From Alphaproteobacteria bacterium (lineage in GTDB: Bacteria > Pseudomonadota > Alphaproteobacteria > ATCC43930 > CGMCC-115725), in NCBI GenBank assembly GCA_017353855.1, contig JAFMSA010000289.1, forward strand, positions 1 to 5,893: a stretch of DNA of 5,893 bases, given 5' to 3'. The position numbers and the translations under genes were made by a program. Positions 5,193 through 5,893 of this stretch are shown here, in pieces (the first letter of the stretch is position 1; each line of letters begins with the position of its first letter). The notes beneath the pieces are model-generated. The model was given only the letters and a program-made list of their open reading frames with translations. It did no database searches and had not been told where the DNA came from.

Positions 5193-5893
5193 CTAGAAGG
5201 GAACGGAAGTCGGCAGCGGTTCGTTCCAGCCGCTCACTTTGTTCGGTTCGCTTCCTTGCTTCGGCTCGGGCAATGCCTTGATGAATGCGGCGTGGTCGCC
5301 GTTGTCCAGTTCGGCGGGCTGATCGGTCGCGACCGTGATGACGTCCTGCTTGTCGATGATCGTCTGCGCCATATCGGCGTCGAGCGAGCCGTCATAGACC
5401 AGATGCTGGATCAATACCGCGTTTTTCTGGCCGATCCGGTGCAGCCGGTCTTCCGCCTGCGACACGTTGCCCGGCACCCAATCCAGCTCGGCGAAGACCG
5501 CGACCCGCGCCGAGGTCAGGGTCAGGCCGACCCCGGCCGCGCCCGGATACGTGCCGAGGAACACGCGCACGTTCGGGTCGCCGGTGAACGCGTCGACCGC
5601 CGCCTGCCGGGCTTCCATATTGGCTTCGCCGGTGACGACCGCGGCATTTGGAAACGCCTCCCGCAGTCCGTTCACGACGTCGAGGTGATGCGTGAACACG
5701 ACCACTTTCTCCTCGGCCTCGAGGATCTCCTTAACGTGCTCGATGACCTGCGGGATCTTCGTCACGGCCAGCCGGTGCCGGGCTTTCGACATCTCGGTGA
5801 ACGCGACCCGCCGCGCGGCATGCATTTCCTTGACCGCATTGCGGAAGGCTTCCTTGTCGCCTTTGGCTTTCGCGTCGTCGATCGCTTGCAAGG
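5193..5893 (-). CDS. SNF2-family helicase/ATPase, C-terminal lobe (5' end outside window)
   Basis: The frame is open to the right edge, so the TTG at 5891 is only the edge and the N-terminal ATPase lobe lies outside; 232 complete codons plus a stop (TAG, 5195-5193) are visible. Counting from that TTG, residues 46-60 are the helix leading into the second RecA-like lobe, 62-75 hold KVVVFTHHLDVVNG (motif IV region), 111-125 hold GTYPGAAGVGLTLT (motif V), and 144-155 hold SQAEDRLHRIGQ (motif VI with R149 and R152 as arginine-finger candidates). The AELDW and QAEDRLHRIGQ wording is closest to the SMARCAL1-like branch of SNF2 proteins, which includes phage-encoded members. These are ATP-driven DNA translocases; in phages they are usually placed with replication or recombination genes. 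The last 75 residues are a polar tail without a recognised domain. The lobe shows no missing motif. Confidence 0.9.
   Translation of the reverse strand, partial: LQAIDDAKAKGDKEAFRNAVKEMHAARRVAFTEMSKARHRLAVTKIPQVIEHVKEILEAEEKVVVFTHHLDVVNGLREAFPNAAVVTGEANMEARQAAVDAFTGDPNVRVFLGTYPGAAGVGLTLTSARVAVFAELDWVPGNVSQAEDRLHRIGQKNAVLIQHLVYDGSLDADMAQTIIDKQDVITVATDQPAELDNGDHAAFIKALPEPKQGSEPNKVSGWNEPLPTSVPF

Overview
The window looks like part of a tailed bacteriophage or prophage genome from a GC-rich host. Evidence for a phage is the order of the genes: collagen-like tail fibre with a self-processing chaperone end, a second exposed surface protein, a lysis cassette, then genes on the opposite strand for a Cro/CI-type regulator and an SNF2-type helicase. 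The GC-rich codon use and the muramidase-type endolysin suggest a proteobacterial host, perhaps an alphaproteobacterium, but that is inference. No integrase, att site or host gene is visible, so lytic phage and prophage cannot be told apart.

Left part (1-4303, plus strand). The window opens inside a tail fibre gene. Its first 151 visible codons are Gly-X-Y triplets in the same frame as the fibre body, so the gene is longer than its first in-frame ATG (455) suggests and continues off the left edge. It ends with a Peptidase_S74-type intramolecular chaperone. Its stop overlaps the start of a 386-residue protein with two Ig/cadherin-like domains and a C-terminal DUF4082 domain. A 111-residue protein of unknown function with a very strong ribosome binding site follows, then an N-acetylmuramidase endolysin and an overlapping 61-residue holin-like membrane protein. 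These five genes look like one late operon: host adhesion followed by lysis.

Middle (4304-4698). No convincing gene lies here. The stretch between the convergent transcription units holds a perfect 16-bp palindrome, a strong GC-rich hairpin, and a degenerate tandem array of about 16 units of 18-22 bases, each beginning with CGG, with alternating unit types giving a composite period near 37-38 bases. The array runs up to the stop codon of the regulator gene. It is the most unusual feature of the window.

Right part (4699-5893, minus strand). A small helix-turn-helix protein, best started at GTG 5010, has an upstream region with a possible promoter and short iterated words. Beyond it, an intrinsic terminator (5140-5166) closes an upstream minus-strand gene, of which only the C-terminal helicase lobe of an SNF2-family ATPase is present. 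The leftward genes probably belong to a regulation and DNA metabolism module, opposed to the rightward structural and lysis module.
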